64,000 bases of DNA from the NCBI RefSeq assembly GCF_003478995.1, contig NZ_QUGI01000003.1, positions 62,001 through 126,000 on the forward strand, written 5' to 3'. The position numbers were made by a program, and so were the translations under genes. The notes below the pieces were generated by a model. The model did no database searches. It worked only from the letters and a program-made list of their open reading frames with translations, and had not been told where the DNA came from. Numbering within the stretch: position 1 is the stretch's first letter; every line of letters begins with the position of its first letter. Of the stretch, positions 17,780 through 27,046 are shown piece after piece. The DNA comes from Pseudoflavonifractor sp. AF19-9AC. Lineage in GTDB: Bacteria > Bacillota > Clostridia > Oscillospirales > Oscillospiraceae.

Positions 17780-19483
17780 TCAAGATTTTTGCTCGCCTAG
17801 CATCGATTCAAGCTTATTGGACATCTCCTCCATTGACGCGGGATCCTTTTTACGCAGCGCCGCCTTGGCTTGCTTGATGGTTTCATCCAGTCTCTTCCGC
17901 TCTTCCTTGTTCATGGATTTCCGGACCTCCATGGAACGGAACAGCAGCGTCTCCAAACGGTCCTTTGCCTGACTGGCCGACTGGAACCGGGCGTCTTCCG
18001 CAGCATGCTGCTGCGCTTCCCTCACACACCGCTCAACCTCTTCACGGCTCATATTGCTGGAGCCCTGGATGGTTATTTCCTGATATTTTCCGGTATCCAG
18101 ATCCTTCGCCGAGACATTGACAATACCGTTTGCATCAATGGTAAATGTCACCTCGATTTGCGGAACGCCCCTCGGCGCACGCCGTATTCCGTTCAGCTTA
18201 AATTTCCCGATGCTTCGGTTCTGTCGGGCCATGGGCCGTTCTCCCTGAAGCACGTTGATTTCCACAGATGACTGGAAGCTGGACGCGGTGGTGAAGATCT
18301 GGCTTTTTGTAATGGGGATCGCAGTGTTGCGCTCAATCAGCCTTGTGCAGACGCCTTCCAGCGTTTCAATCCCCAACGAAAGGGGCGTAACGTCCAACAG
18401 AAGCAGCCCTTTCACCGTCCCCATCAGCACGCCGCCCTGAAGGCATGCCCCCATGGCCACGCATTCGTCCGGATTGATGCCCCGGGAAGTCTCCTTCCCC
18501 AACAGATTTCTGACTGCCTCCTGCACAGCCGGAATTCGGCTTGAGCCGCCGACCATCAGCACTTTACTGATCTGCTCTGGTGACAATTTGGAGTCTGCCA
18601 GCGTCATCTTGACCGGCTCCATCGTCTGACGAACCAGGTGGTCGGTCAATTCATTGAATTTGGCGCGCGTCAGGTTCAGCTGAAGATGTACGGTTCCGTC
18701 CTTTCCCGTTGCGATAAAGGGAAGATTAATTTCCGTGGTCACGGTACTGGACAGCTCAATTTTGGCCTGCTCCGCCGCCTCCCGAATACGCTGCATCGCC
18801 AGCGTATCCTTGGAAAGGTCCATTCTGCCCTGCTTTTTAAACTCCTTTACAATCCAATCACAGATGCACAGATCGAAGTCATCCCCACCCAAGTGATTGT
18901 TCCCCGAGGTGGCCAAAACCTCAATTACGCCGCCATTGATATCCAGAATGGACACGTCAAAGGTCCCGCCTCCCAGATCGTACACCATCACGATCTGGGG
19001 TTCCTCTTTGTCCACTCCGTATGCCAGGGCCGCCGAGGTGGGCTCGTTGATAATTCGCTGCACATTCAGTCCCGCAATTGTCCCCGCATCCTTTGTAGCT
19101 TGCCGCTGCGAATCGGTAAAATAGGCGGGCACTGTGATCACAGCCTCGGTAACGGGCTCGCCCAGATAGCGTTCCGCATCCGCTTTCAGCTGCTGTAAAA
19201 TCATGGCCGAAATCTGTTCCGGTGTATATTCCTGATTGTCAATGCGTATCTTTCGGCTTGTCCCCATGTCACGTTTAATGGATTGGATGGTCCTGTCCGG
19301 ATTCGTGACCGCCTGGCGCTTTGCCGCTTCCCCCACCAGGCGCTCCCCTGTCTTTTGAAATGCCACCACCGACGGCGTGGTTCGTCCGCCCTGCGCGTTT
19401 GGAATAATCACCCGCTCATTGCCCTCAAATACTGCAACACACGAATTTGTCGTTCCAAGGTCGATTCCGATTATCTTTGACAT
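17780..19483 (-). CDS. dnaK: Hsp70 chaperone, short DnaK paralog
   Basis: 567 residues from the ATG at 19483, which follows AGAGGAGAA. It is an ATP-dependent chaperone with '[13 protein letters not shown]' (phosphate 1), '[14 protein letters not shown]' (phosphate 2), '[12 protein letters not shown]', and a substrate domain starting '[18 protein letters not shown]'. It is shorter than housekeeping DnaK (about 610-620): the lid after '[17 protein letters not shown]' is truncated and there is no Gly-rich disordered tail. It has no GrpE or HrcA neighbours. Instead it is the last gene of an operon with a membrane J-protein, an arylsulfotransferase-like protein and a cyclophilin fusion, which argues for a dedicated, non-housekeeping role. 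Confidence 0.93.
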   Translation of the reverse strand: MSKIIGIDLGTTNSCVAVFEGNERVIIPNAQGGRTTPSVVAFQKTGERLVGEAAKRQAVTNPDRTIQSIKRDMGTSRKIRIDNQEYTPEQISAMILQQLKADAERYLGEPVTEAVITVPAYFTDSQRQATKDAGTIAGLNVQRIINEPTSAALAYGVDKEEPQIVMVYDLGGGTFDVSILDINGGVIEVLATSGNNHLGGDDFDLCICDWIVKEFKKQGRMDLSKDTLAMQRIREAAEQAKIELSSTVTTEINLPFIATGKDGTVHLQLNLTRAKFNELTDHLVRQTMEPVKMTLADSKLSPEQISKVLMVGGSSRIPAVQEAVRNLLGKETSRGINPDECVAMGACLQGGVLMGTVKGLLLLDVTPLSLGIETLEGVCTRLIERNTAIPITKSQIFTTASSFQSSVEINVLQGERPMARQNRSIGKFKLNGIRRAPRGVPQIEVTFTIDANGIVNVSAKDLDTGKYQEITIQGSSNMSREEVERCVREAQQHAAEDARFQSASQAKDRLETLLFRSMEVRKSMNKEERKRLDETIKQAKAALRKKDPASMEEMSNKLESMLGEQKS

Positions 19484-19499
19484 CTTTGTTCTCCTCTGC

Positions 19500-20144
19500 T
19501 TACGTTCCGCTATCGTTCTGCCAGTTGTAAAACTCCTGCGGCCACTGCTGGCCCCAATACTCATCCCAGGAATTTCCCTGCTCCGTCTCTGTATCCCCCG
19601 TCTCCCCTTGTCCGGGATCTGCTGCATCCTGATTGCCGGAAGAAGGAAAGCCGCCGGGAGGATACGGATATCTGCTGTCAAACTCTTCGAATTGCTGCTC
19701 CATTTGCCCGGCAGATTCTCTTCGCATGGATCCCATGAACAAGGAGGACAGCAAATTCATCAGCACAAAGGCAATCAAAATGTAGAGAATGATGGATTTG
19801 CGAAATACCGGCGCACCGCCTGTCCGGCCTGCCCATCCAAAGGGATCGAATGGATCGTATCCGTCGCCGGCGTACCTGGGGTCGCCGTTTTCATAATCGT
19901 GCGTCCCGTAGTAGGCTTGCCTGCTGTCCGATTGCTGCGTACCATAGCCGTACGCGGAATTGACATTGCCCGGATTCTTAATCTGGTCGTACGCCGCGTT
20001 AATCTCGTTCATTTTACGGGCCGCTTCCGGATCGCCCGGATTTAAATCCGGATGGTATTTTTTTGCAAGCCTTCGGTACGCCTTTTTTATTTCCTCCTCG
20101 GACGCCTCTTTGGAAACTCCCAGCACGCTATAGGGATCGTTCAT
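19500..20144 (-). CDS. Membrane-anchored J-domain protein
   Basis: 214 residues from ATG 20144 (MNDPYSVLG). Residues 1-65 form a J-domain with the essential HPD in '[13 protein letters not shown]'. There is no Gly/Phe zinc-finger region of classical DnaJ. A Tyr/Gly/Asp-rich linker leads to one transmembrane helix at about 118-140 ('[20 protein letters not shown]'), then an acidic Pro/Gly/Gln-rich tail. The J-domain should face the cytoplasm and recruit the Hsp70 encoded 16 bases downstream. The likely purpose is to localise Hsp70 activity at the membrane. Confidence 0.88.
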   Translation of the reverse strand: MNDPYSVLGVSKEASEEEIKKAYRRLAKKYHPDLNPGDPEAARKMNEINAAYDQIKNPGNVNSAYGYGTQQSDSRQAYYGTHDYENGDPRYAGDGYDPFDPFGWAGRTGGAPVFRKSIILYILIAFVLMNLLSSLFMGSMRRESAGQMEQQFEEFDSRYPYPPGGFPSSGNQDAADPGQGETGDTETEQGNSWDEYWGQQWPQEFYNWQNDSGT

Positions 20145-20159
20145 TGGTACGCACCCCAA

Positions 20160-20546
20160 TCATGTCTTTTTTACAAAGCTGCTGCCGCATCTGCTGCAAG
20201 TGATGCTGATTCTCCCTTTTCCTTTTGGAACTCTCAAATGTTGTCTGCACTTGGGACAGGAATAAAACCGGTATGTTTTACGCTGCTGAAACCGCAGCTT
20301 ACGGTAATTCCGCCACTGGATGTATCGCTCGTTCTGCGCCTGACACCTTTCGATATTTCTGGAAAGCGCTCGGACGTAGACATAGATCAGGAGCGCCAGC
20401 GCCAAATAATAAATCATGCTGCTGAGCCAGGCAATACGGACTGCACTTCCGGCTACAAGGAGGATCAGCGCCGGCCACAAGAGCATCTTCCCCAGCACAT
20501 CAAAACCGTTTCTGCCGGAAAAGAATGCGTGAAATTTATATCTCAT
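20160..20546 (-). CDS. Two-helix membrane protein with C-terminal zinc ribbon
   Basis: 128 residues. ATG 20546 has GAGGAA 8 bases upstream. Two adjacent hydrophobic spans ('MLLWPALILLVAGSAVRIAW' and 'SMIYYLALALLIYVYV') are followed by a basic stretch and a Cys4 ribbon: 'FYSCPKCRQHLRVPKG' and 'ITCSRCGSSF'. Such ribbons usually bind zinc and mediate protein or nucleic-acid contacts. It lies 15 bases upstream of the J-protein gene; zinc-ribbon plus J-protein plus Hsp70 forms a plausible membrane chaperone set. No named family beyond the ribbon. Confidence 0.8.
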   Translation of the reverse strand: MRYKFHAFFSGRNGFDVLGKMLLWPALILLVAGSAVRIAWLSSMIYYLALALLIYVYVRALSRNIERCQAQNERYIQWRNYRKLRFQQRKTYRFYSCPKCRQHLRVPKGKGRISITCSRCGSSFVKKT

Positions 20547-20609
20547 ATCAATCGTTCCTCTTTTGCTCAATCAGGATTATTCAAATGCAGCATCGCACCG
20601 CTCTCTGGA

Positions 20610-22370
20610 TTAGTCGTAACAGATCCAGATAGACATTTGATACTTGAATGTACGGTAGTTCTGCATGGTACACGGATATTCATATTCCCGAATTAAAACA
20701 CCATCTTCGTCATATTCTCCAAACAACATGGCCATTCCGCTGTTTACCACCCAGTTCTCCGAGCCTTCGCAGCGCGAGCCGTTGGAGACAATGCTTGAGT
20801 AGGGAACATCAAAGCTCTGCTCCAAGGAGTAAGTGCCATTCTGTTCGTCTATGCGATATATGTATACGCTGCTTACTTTGCCTTCGGTGTCATACAGGTC
20901 CGTCCCGACGCTGTCATCAACCGTTAAATCAAGGTCCCGGCTATTGATTGACCAGTAGTTGTTGTTATAGAGTGAAATGTAGGAAACGCCTTCCTCCTCT
21001 CCATCCGCAACGTATTCCACACAGTGCTGCCCGTACTGCGGCACGAAGTCTCCGTCCTGGGTCAGGCATTTATCCTCATACTCCGTGCCTTTCCAAACGC
21101 GTTCATCCCCAATAAGCCAACTGATTTCCGATGTTTCATGTATATCTGTCACTTTGATGATGGCGGACGTCTCTCTCGAAGACAAAATCAGGCTGTCATC
21201 CTCGGAAGAATACGCCAGGCTGTTGAGATGAATCCAGTCTCTCTCGCCCGCCTGCCAGAAAAAGTCGTCGCTGGGACTGACCGCTCGCGTCGTTTCATAA
21301 TAGGAATCCATCAGCTCACTGAAATTCAGCAGCTCTGTTACCTGCCCGCTCTCCAGGTCGATGGACAGCACACGGTCCTCAACCGTCTCATTTCCGCTGA
21401 CCTCAGCCAGGGTAAGCACCTCTCCTTCCGCGCCAAGGGAAATGTCGTGATGAAGGTCATATCCGTCCAGCTCGTAAACCCGAGTAACCCGCCCAAGGCC
21501 GTTGATCCTTGCAAGCTTCGAAGAAGAGACACACGTGATCATCTCATCTTCATAATAGAGAATCCGATCCAGTCCATAGCCCTCCAGCACCATCTCATAG
21601 CGCAGGATCCCATCATTGTCGAAGAAAAAGCCGTAACCGAGGTAGCCATTGACACGCATCATGGCAAAGAGCCCGTCCGATTGGCTCTGAGCGGAGGTTC
21701 CCTCCGAAACCTCCAGCTGAGTCGGATACCCTGAGCTTGTTTCCGGGACATCCACAGTAAAGTGAACGATCTGTCTTTCCTTGCCCCAGCTTCCGGTAAT
21801 GGTTATGGTCACCTCATTTGTTTCTCCCGGAACCAGTCCAATTATCTGGAATTCATGGGTTCGCGTATACTCCTTCCCGGAACTATCGGCCGCCTCTGCG
21901 GAAAAATCCGGTATTTCGCTATTGTCCACATGAATGGTATAGTTTACCTTTGTTTCAAGGTCCGTTTCAAAATAGAGATATAAGCCGTTGCTGCCGGTAC
22001 CGTGGGGGTTCAGAATCGCCAGAGGCTGTGTTGCGGTCCAGGATATGTCGGACGAGGCTTTCAGTTCCTCAATGGTGTTGTAAAGCCGGTCTTGAACCTC
22101 CAGGTCGTAATAGGTAAATCCTTCCGATTCTATGTCCTTGGGTACCAGCTGAAAGGCATAGATTCCTTCTCCCAGATTTGCCCGCGTGATGTCAATTTCC
22201 CATTCGGCATTCTCCTCAATAAAACTTCCTGTATCAAACGTCCAATCCGTGCGAACCACTTGTTCCTGGCCGGTGAAGGCTTTTGAGATGTTTATGACCA
22301 AAAAGGGAACCGTTACAACAGCAATGATTATGATGACAGAGATGGCTATCAACACGTTCTTTTTCTTCAT
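20610..22370 (-). CDS. Arylsulfate sulfotransferase-like protein (ASST family)
   Basis: 586 residues. An N-terminal signal/anchor ('VLIAISVIIIIAVVTVPFLV') places it outside the membrane. An N-terminal beta domain is followed by a six-bladed-propeller-type catalytic region. Counterparts of the AssT active site are visible in order: His in 'YDLHHDISLG' (about 305), His in 'RDWIHLNSLAY' (about 377), Arg in 'ILSSRETSAII' (about 395), and His in 'YGQHCVEYV' (about 447), the residue transiently sulfated in E. coli AssT. The family moves sulfuryl groups from phenolic sulfates to phenols without PAPS. Only a few cysteines are present and no Dsb pair is encoded; a cyclophilin-type folding helper is encoded in the same operon. 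Confidence 0.85.
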   Translation of the reverse strand: MKKKNVLIAISVIIIIAVVTVPFLVINISKAFTGQEQVVRTDWTFDTGSFIEENAEWEIDITRANLGEGIYAFQLVPKDIESEGFTYYDLEVQDRLYNTIEELKASSDISWTATQPLAILNPHGTGSNGLYLYFETDLETKVNYTIHVDNSEIPDFSAEAADSSGKEYTRTHEFQIIGLVPGETNEVTITITGSWGKERQIVHFTVDVPETSSGYPTQLEVSEGTSAQSQSDGLFAMMRVNGYLGYGFFFDNDGILRYEMVLEGYGLDRILYYEDEMITCVSSSKLARINGLGRVTRVYELDGYDLHHDISLGAEGEVLTLAEVSGNETVEDRVLSIDLESGQVTELLNFSELMDSYYETTRAVSPSDDFFWQAGERDWIHLNSLAYSSEDDSLILSSRETSAIIKVTDIHETSEISWLIGDERVWKGTEYEDKCLTQDGDFVPQYGQHCVEYVADGEEEGVSYISLYNNNYWSINSRDLDLTVDDSVGTDLYDTEGKVSSVYIYRIDEQNGTYSLEQSFDVPYSSIVSNGSRCEGSENWVVNSGMAMLFGEYDEDGVLIREYEYPCTMQNYRTFKYQMSIWICYD

Positions 22371-22413
22371 ACTGTCATACCTTCTATTGAATTTTTATAT
22401 CGCTCTGCACCCC

Positions 22414-23247
22414 TTACAGCAGTTCAATCAGCAGAAGAAGCACGCCGACTGATGTAAGGATGATGCCGGTAAGCCGGTTAAGTACAGTCAGGCTGACCTG
22501 ATTGGCTATTTTGGAACCTATCTGCGCCCACACCAACGTAAACAGGATGCAGAGGGCCAGCAGTCCAAGGTAGGAAACGCTCCCAAGGGCAAAATGGCTG
22601 AGGGCTCCGGTCAGTGCTGAAAACGTCATCACAAACACGCTGGTTCCAACCGCTTTTTTTAATTCATACCCAAGCACTGTGGTCAAAACCATGAGCATCA
22701 TCATGCCGCCGCCCGCACCAAAAAAGCCGCAAATCAGTCCCACTCCCGCGCCTCCGATGAGCCCTTTGACTGCCTTCATCCGCTCGGAGCATGGAGCGCA
22801 CTTTTCCTTGGGGGCTGCCATGGGAAAAAGCAAAAAACGAATCCCGAGCAGCAGCGCCATAACAACCGAGAAGTTGCCCAGCGTCCGGTTCTCCACATAG
22901 GTGGAGAGCCAGCTGCCCACCACGGTCATGCTCAGTACGCCCACCATCATGGCAATCCCGTTTCTGATATCGATGGCTCCGCGCCTGGCGTACGTCCTTG
23001 CGCTCACTGCGCTTGCCAAAACATCGCTTGCCAGCGCAATTCCGATTGCATCATAAGCAGGGATATCCAAAAATGTGATCAGCATCGGGCTAATCACGGT
23101 TGCTGCGCTCAATCCCGCGAACCCGGTTCCCAGCCCGGCTCCGGCTCCGGCAAAAAACATACTGCTATTGGAAAAAACACATTGCTCATAGGGAAATCCC
23201 CATTCCATACGGAGTCTGCTTTTCTTCTTTCCCAGCCTCAGGTTCAC
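22414..23247 (-). CDS. TauE/SafE family sulfite/organosulfonate exporter
   Basis: 277 residues from GTG 23247, 9 bases after the upstream stop. ATG 23208 is an alternative that removes a basic 13-residue leader. About eight hydrophobic spans occur, with the two repeated Gly-rich halves typical of the family: 'GAGAGLGTGFAGLSAATVIS' near the start and 'GLICGFFGAGGGMMMLMVL' in the middle. TauE/SafE proteins export sulfite, sulfoacetate or other small acids. Being between a sulfotransferase-like gene and the cyclophilin fusion, it probably removes a sulfur oxyanion or takes part in sulfate-ester metabolism; the substrate cannot be read from sequence. Confidence 0.88.
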   Translation of the reverse strand: MNLRLGKKKSRLRMEWGFPYEQCVFSNSSMFFAGAGAGLGTGFAGLSAATVISPMLITFLDIPAYDAIGIALASDVLASAVSARTYARRGAIDIRNGIAMMVGVLSMTVVGSWLSTYVENRTLGNFSVVMALLLGIRFLLFPMAAPKEKCAPCSERMKAVKGLIGGAGVGLICGFFGAGGGMMMLMVLTTVLGYELKKAVGTSVFVMTFSALTGALSHFALGSVSYLGLLALCILFTLVWAQIGSKIANQVSLTVLNRLTGIILTSVGVLLLLIELL

Positions 23248-23256
23248 CTTTTGGTC

Positions 23257-24612
23257 TCAGCGATTCAATCCTTCTTCTGTGATGGTGATTGTGGTGATGA
23301 CCGGCTGCTCTTCCGGGGCAATGCTTCCATTCCCATCGGTCGGGTTTGCATCGCTGCAAATCTCATCCACAATCTCCATTCCGTCCACCACATACCCAAA
23401 GACAGCATATTTGCCATCCAGAGATTCGCTCGCATCCTCTTGTACGATAAAAAATTGTGAGCTGGCGCTGTCATAGTCATTGGAACGCGCCATTGAGACA
23501 GCACCTCTGGTGTGAGACAGCGTATTTTCATAGCCGTTCTCCTCAAATTCACCTACGATCGTACTGCCGGACCCTCCGGTGCCGTCGCCCTCCGGATCTC
23601 CGTCCTGCATCATGAAGCCTTCAATAATACGATGGAAGGTAAGGCCGTCATAAAATCCGCTCTCGGCAAGGGAAATAAAATTCTCCACTGTAATGGGAGC
23701 CGCATTCTGATCCAGCTCTACCGTTATCGTGCCGTAGTCTTGAATGACAATATCCGCATAGTAAGTCGCATCGGCGCGGAGCGAACCTGACGTCTGTGTC
23801 TCCTCAGTCGAGCTGTCCGATACGCTGCTGTCTGTCATTTGTTTTTCCCGATTGTTTGGCTCTGAGCTGCCCATGGAAAACACCAGATAGGCGATCAAAA
23901 TGAAGCCGCAGACAAGGAGGCAGCCCGAGAAAAGCATTATATGAAACGGCGGCATCTGGAGTTTGGACTTTGCTTTTATTTGCTCGACGCATGCACAGTC
24001 CACCTCTTCCGGAACGTCCTGTGCCTCGCCGGCCTTTTGAAGCAGGGATTGAATCTGAAGGTAGGAAAGCCCCCCGCCAATGTCCGCCGGAAGGTAACAG
24101 GACAGCGAGGACAGGCTGCTGTTATAGATGGTTATGATTTCCTCGTTGCTCTGGCCGATCAGCTGGCCGAGCTCTCTGGTGCTCAGATTTCCGGAAATAA
24201 TCGCGAGATACACATATCGCTGAATTGGCGCCATCTGCGAGAGGGCGCACTGCAGCAGCTCCATTCCATCCGCGACGGGACCATAATAGTTTTTGCTCTG
24301 AACCTTCCTGCACTTGTCCGAAGTCGGCTTGGCGACTTTCACCTTCTTCTGCATGTGGCCGAACACATGCCTCCAGCAGTACTTGGCCGCCAGAACCATG
24401 AGCTTATGATGGAAGGAGACCTCCGTCCAGGTGGTATAAACCATCAGCTCACGCCACGCCTCATCAAACACAGCGCTCGTCGCCCAGCCCGCTTCCTGCT
24501 CATCTTCCAGCATCAGCTTACAAAAGATATAAACCGAGGTCCTGTTGTCCAAATACAATTCCATCATGGACTTTTTGTGCCCTTTGGCTGCTCTCTCTAA
24601 ATTCGTGGGCAT
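23257..24612 (-). CDS. Sigma-factor-like / transmembrane / cyclophilin fusion protein
   Basis: 451 residues from ATG 24612 (AAAGGATGG upstream). Residues 1-170 look like an ECF sigma factor: a region-2-like helical part ('SVYIFCKLMLEDEQEAGWAT') and a region-4-like helix-turn-helix ('MAPIQRYVYLAIISGNLSTR', then 'ELGQLIGQSNEEII'). A single membrane span follows at about 225-247 ('MLFSGCLLVCGFILIAYLVF'), then a Ser/Thr linker. The C-terminal 165 residues are a cyclophilin peptidyl-prolyl isomerase: 'LTFHRIIEGFMMQDGDPEG', 'GAVSMARSNDYDSASSQFFI', 'LDGKYAVFGYVVDGM'. Catalytic Arg (FHRI), Phe-Met and Gln-Phe are conserved. By topology, the sigma-like part is cytoplasmic and the isomerase outside. 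It is the first gene of the operon. Confidence 0.85.
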   Translation of the reverse strand: MPTNLERAAKGHKKSMMELYLDNRTSVYIFCKLMLEDEQEAGWATSAVFDEAWRELMVYTTWTEVSFHHKLMVLAAKYCWRHVFGHMQKKVKVAKPTSDKCRKVQSKNYYGPVADGMELLQCALSQMAPIQRYVYLAIISGNLSTRELGQLIGQSNEEIITIYNSSLSSLSCYLPADIGGGLSYLQIQSLLQKAGEAQDVPEEVDCACVEQIKAKSKLQMPPFHIMLFSGCLLVCGFILIAYLVFSMGSSEPNNREKQMTDSSVSDSSTEETQTSGSLRADATYYADIVIQDYGTITVELDQNAAPITVENFISLAESGFYDGLTFHRIIEGFMMQDGDPEGDGTGGSGSTIVGEFEENGYENTLSHTRGAVSMARSNDYDSASSQFFIVQEDASESLDGKYAVFGYVVDGMEIVDEICSDANPTDGNGSIAPEEQPVITTITITEEGLNR

Positions 24613-24953
24613 TCCGTTACCATCCTTTCTCTCTGGAGCAGACGCACATCGGGACCCTCCTGTGCCCCATGTGCAGATTGCGTAAAATTTCAGATTTTAT
24701 GGCTAGAGTAACAGATAAGCCTAAATTAGCGCTAAAGATAAATGTGAACCGATTTTGAACTGTATGGCCAGCGTCTTCGGTTCGGGTATCCCTCCGGTGA
24801 TAAAACTCATGTTGATTCAGCGTGTTTGATTCTTTATAATGGTTCTGCAGAACGGGGGTTTTGGCATATAACGCTTGCCCCTGTGCACCACGTCTTTAGG
24901 CTGCATTTAGCTGTCTGTGTTATAGTCTGAAAACAGATTTGGGGGTGAACACG
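24613..24953. other. Divergent intergenic region between Hsp70/sulfotransferase operon and two-component system 1
   Basis: AT-rich and non-coding. It holds the plus-strand promoter described at 24812-24840 and a roughly 107-base leader before the regulator start. No clear minus-strand promoter could be assigned for the operon starting at 24612. Confidence 0.6.
24812..24840 (+). promoter_or_regulatory. Sigma-A type promoter of two-component system 1
   Basis: -35 TTGATT (24812-24817), 17-base spacer, perfect -10 TATAAT (24835-24840). Transcription would begin near 24847. Confidence 0.7.
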
Positions 24954-25633
24954 TTGAAATTGCTCATTGCAGAGGATGATCCCAAGCTTTTGAAATCTCT
25001 TATGCATATTCTTGAAAGCCATAAGTTCAGCGTGGACGGCGTAAACAACGGCGACGATGCGCTCAACTACGGACTGACCGGAGAGTACGACGGCTTAATC
25101 TTCGATATCATGATGCCCGGAATGGATGGAATCCAGGTTCTGCAGTCGCTTCGGGCCAGCAACATTACAACGCCGGCCCTATTTTTGACCGCCCGCACCG
25201 AGGTCTCCGACCGTGTGGCGGGCCTGGACGCCGGCGCAGACGACTATCTCCCCAAGCCCTTTTCTACGGTGGAGCTGCTTGCACGCATACGCGCCATGCT
25301 GCGCAGGAAGGATACCTACCTGCCCGACCTGCTGACCGTAGGCGCCGTTACATTAAACCGCTCCACCTATCAGCTGAGCTTTCGTGACCAGATACAGCCT
25401 CTCAGCGGAAAAGAATTTCAAATTCTGGAAATGTTAATGCAGCAGCCGGGACTTATCCTGCCATCGGAGCGTTTTATCACCCATCTCTGGGGTTGGGACA
25501 CCACCGTGGACACCAGCGTGATCTGGGTTCACATTTCCAATCTGCGAAAAAAATCAGTGCCATCAACGCACCAATGGAAATCCGTTTTATTCGAAATGCC
25601 GGCTATGTGCTGGAGGTCAAAAATGATCGGTAG
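24954..25633 (+). CDS. OmpR/PhoB-type response regulator, frame break near its end
   Basis: About 226 residues if a -1 shift is allowed at 25547-25553. TTG 24954 is chosen because GGGGGTG lies 6 bases upstream. Receiver domain: phosphorylatable Asp in 'LIFDIMMPGMDG', Thr in 'FLTARTEV', Lys in 'LPKPFSTVELLAR'. The winged-helix DNA-binding domain follows ('LSGKEFQILEMLMQQPG'). The expected C-terminal '...LRKKISAINAP' and '..IRNAGYVLEVKNDR' lies in the -1 frame after an A7 run. As written, the open frame instead runs on into the kinase. The paralogous regulator at 35461 ends normally and overlaps its kinase, so separate proteins are the ancestral state. Confidence 0.85.
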
Positions 25634-26849
25634 CCTTCGAAAAAAATTCATCTCCATCAGCATCATTTCTATTTTCCTTGTGTTTTCCGGCATTTTCTTT
25701 TTTCTGCTGGTTTTTACAAGAATACAGACAAACCGCTCCCTGGACGTGATTGCAGACACCATTGCCTCCAATGACGGTGTCTTCCCGGAATTTGATCCGG
25801 CCCAGCGGCATCCCCCGATCCGGCTGCCTTATTCCGATGTCATCACCGAAGAAACACAGTTCAGCACCCGCTTTTTTTCCGTTCTGCTGGACGACCAACA
25901 GCAGATTACCGACATCAACGTGGACTCCGTCTCCACCATCACGGAACAGGACGTGGAGGAGTTTACCGAACAGGCGCTCCGGAAGGCCGGCGAGCGCGGC
26001 TGGATCTCCGACTACCGCTATAAGGTCATGGATACGGAAGACGGCACCATTGTTGTATTCGTCAACGGCGTTGTATACCAGAACATGGCCAACCGCCTTC
26101 TCTTCACCGCTCTGCTCGTATTGCTGGGAAGCGCAGCATTGATCCTGATTTTGACCGTTGTCGTCTCCAAATGGGCGGTACGTCCTGTGGCGGAGAGCTA
26201 CGAAAAGCAGCGTCAGTTCATTACCGACGCAAACCATGAGCTGAAGACGCCCCTGACCCTGATCCTCTCAAATCTGGATATCATTGAGGCGGAGATTGGG
26301 CAAAATGAATGGCTGGATGACATCCGAAGCGAAGGAGAACGCATGGGGCTGCTGATTAACCAGCTGGTGACGCTGTCCAGGATGGACGAGAGCACCGATT
26401 CCCTCACCCGCGCGGACTTCAATCTCAGCAGCGCCATCGCCGATACCGTCTCAGAATTTCAAAATCTGGCAGAAGAGCGCCACCACGACCTTACCAGCTC
26501 CATCCCTCCCTCCATTCATTACTACGGAGATGAGGCGTTAATCCGGCGTCTCACCGCCATTCTCTTGGATAACGCCATTAAGTACTGTGACTTGGACGGT
26601 TCCATCCAGCTCTCCCTGACGGTTCGGAGATATCCCATTCTCACCATTGAAAACACGTACAAGGATGTGGATCACCTGGAGCTGAATCGACTTTTTGACC
26701 GTTTCTACCGTGCCGACAAAGCCAGGACCTTTTCCGGCAGCTTTGGAATCGGCCTTTCCATCGCCCAGTCCATTGTAAAAAGCCACAAGGGGAACCTTTC
26801 CGCCTATAAAAAAAGCGGTACCATCGGATTTCGGGTGGAATTAAAATAG
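25623..26849 (+). CDS. Sensor histidine kinase, partner of regulator at 24954
   Basis: 408 residues from ATG 25623, overlapping the regulator's proper stop (25631-25633) by 11 bases. Two membrane spans ('SIISIFLVFSGIFFFLLVF' near 14-32 and 'LLFTALLVLLGSAALILILT' about 160-180) enclose an extracytoplasmic sensor of about 130 residues. Then 'DANHELKTPLTLI' with the phospho-accepting His, N-box 'LLDNAIKYC', and G-box 'GSFGIGLSIAQSIV'. No HAMP is evident; the region after span 2 is short. It is very similar in layout to the kinase at 36135. The adjacent Gld-like ABC operon is a likely target by position only. Confidence 0.9.
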   Translation: MIGSLRKKFISISIISIFLVFSGIFFFLLVFTRIQTNRSLDVIADTIASNDGVFPEFDPAQRHPPIRLPYSDVITEETQFSTRFFSVLLDDQQQITDINVDSVSTITEQDVEEFTEQALRKAGERGWISDYRYKVMDTEDGTIVVFVNGVVYQNMANRLLFTALLVLLGSAALILILTVVVSKWAVRPVAESYEKQRQFITDANHELKTPLTLILSNLDIIEAEIGQNEWLDDIRSEGERMGLLINQLVTLSRMDESTDSLTRADFNLSSAIADTVSEFQNLAEERHHDLTSSIPPSIHYYGDEALIRRLTAILLDNAIKYCDLDGSIQLSLTVRRYPILTIENTYKDVDHLELNRLFDRFYRADKARTFSGSFGIGLSIAQSIVKSHKGNLSAYKKSGTIGFRVELK

Positions 26850-26885
26850 CCCGCGGGCTGCGGTTGACCCTATATACAGAACAGA

Positions 26886-26936
26886 TAAAAAGGACCTGCT
26901 GCAAAATGTAAATTTTTGCAGCAGGTCCTTTTTTTA
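26886..26936 (+). terminator. Terminator after two-component system 1
   Basis: Arms AAAAAGGACCTGCTGCAAAA and TTTTTGCAGCAGGTCCTTTTT with a short loop, ending in seven T. Lies 36 bases after the kinase stop. Confidence 0.88.
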
Positions 26937-27046
26937 TGCAAGCCCCACCGGTTTCTTTAGTGCCAATTTAGGTCGGCGCATTATACTTTGCAGCGTGCAA
27001 ATCTTGTCCACGCAATCAAATCCATGGATGAAAAGGAGGTTCCTCC

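Noticed and set aside
24939..26849. A natural hybrid regulator-kinase protein
   Set aside because: The paralog at 35461/36135 and the hidden proper C-terminus in the -1 frame show two separate proteins; the fusion depends on an A7 run.
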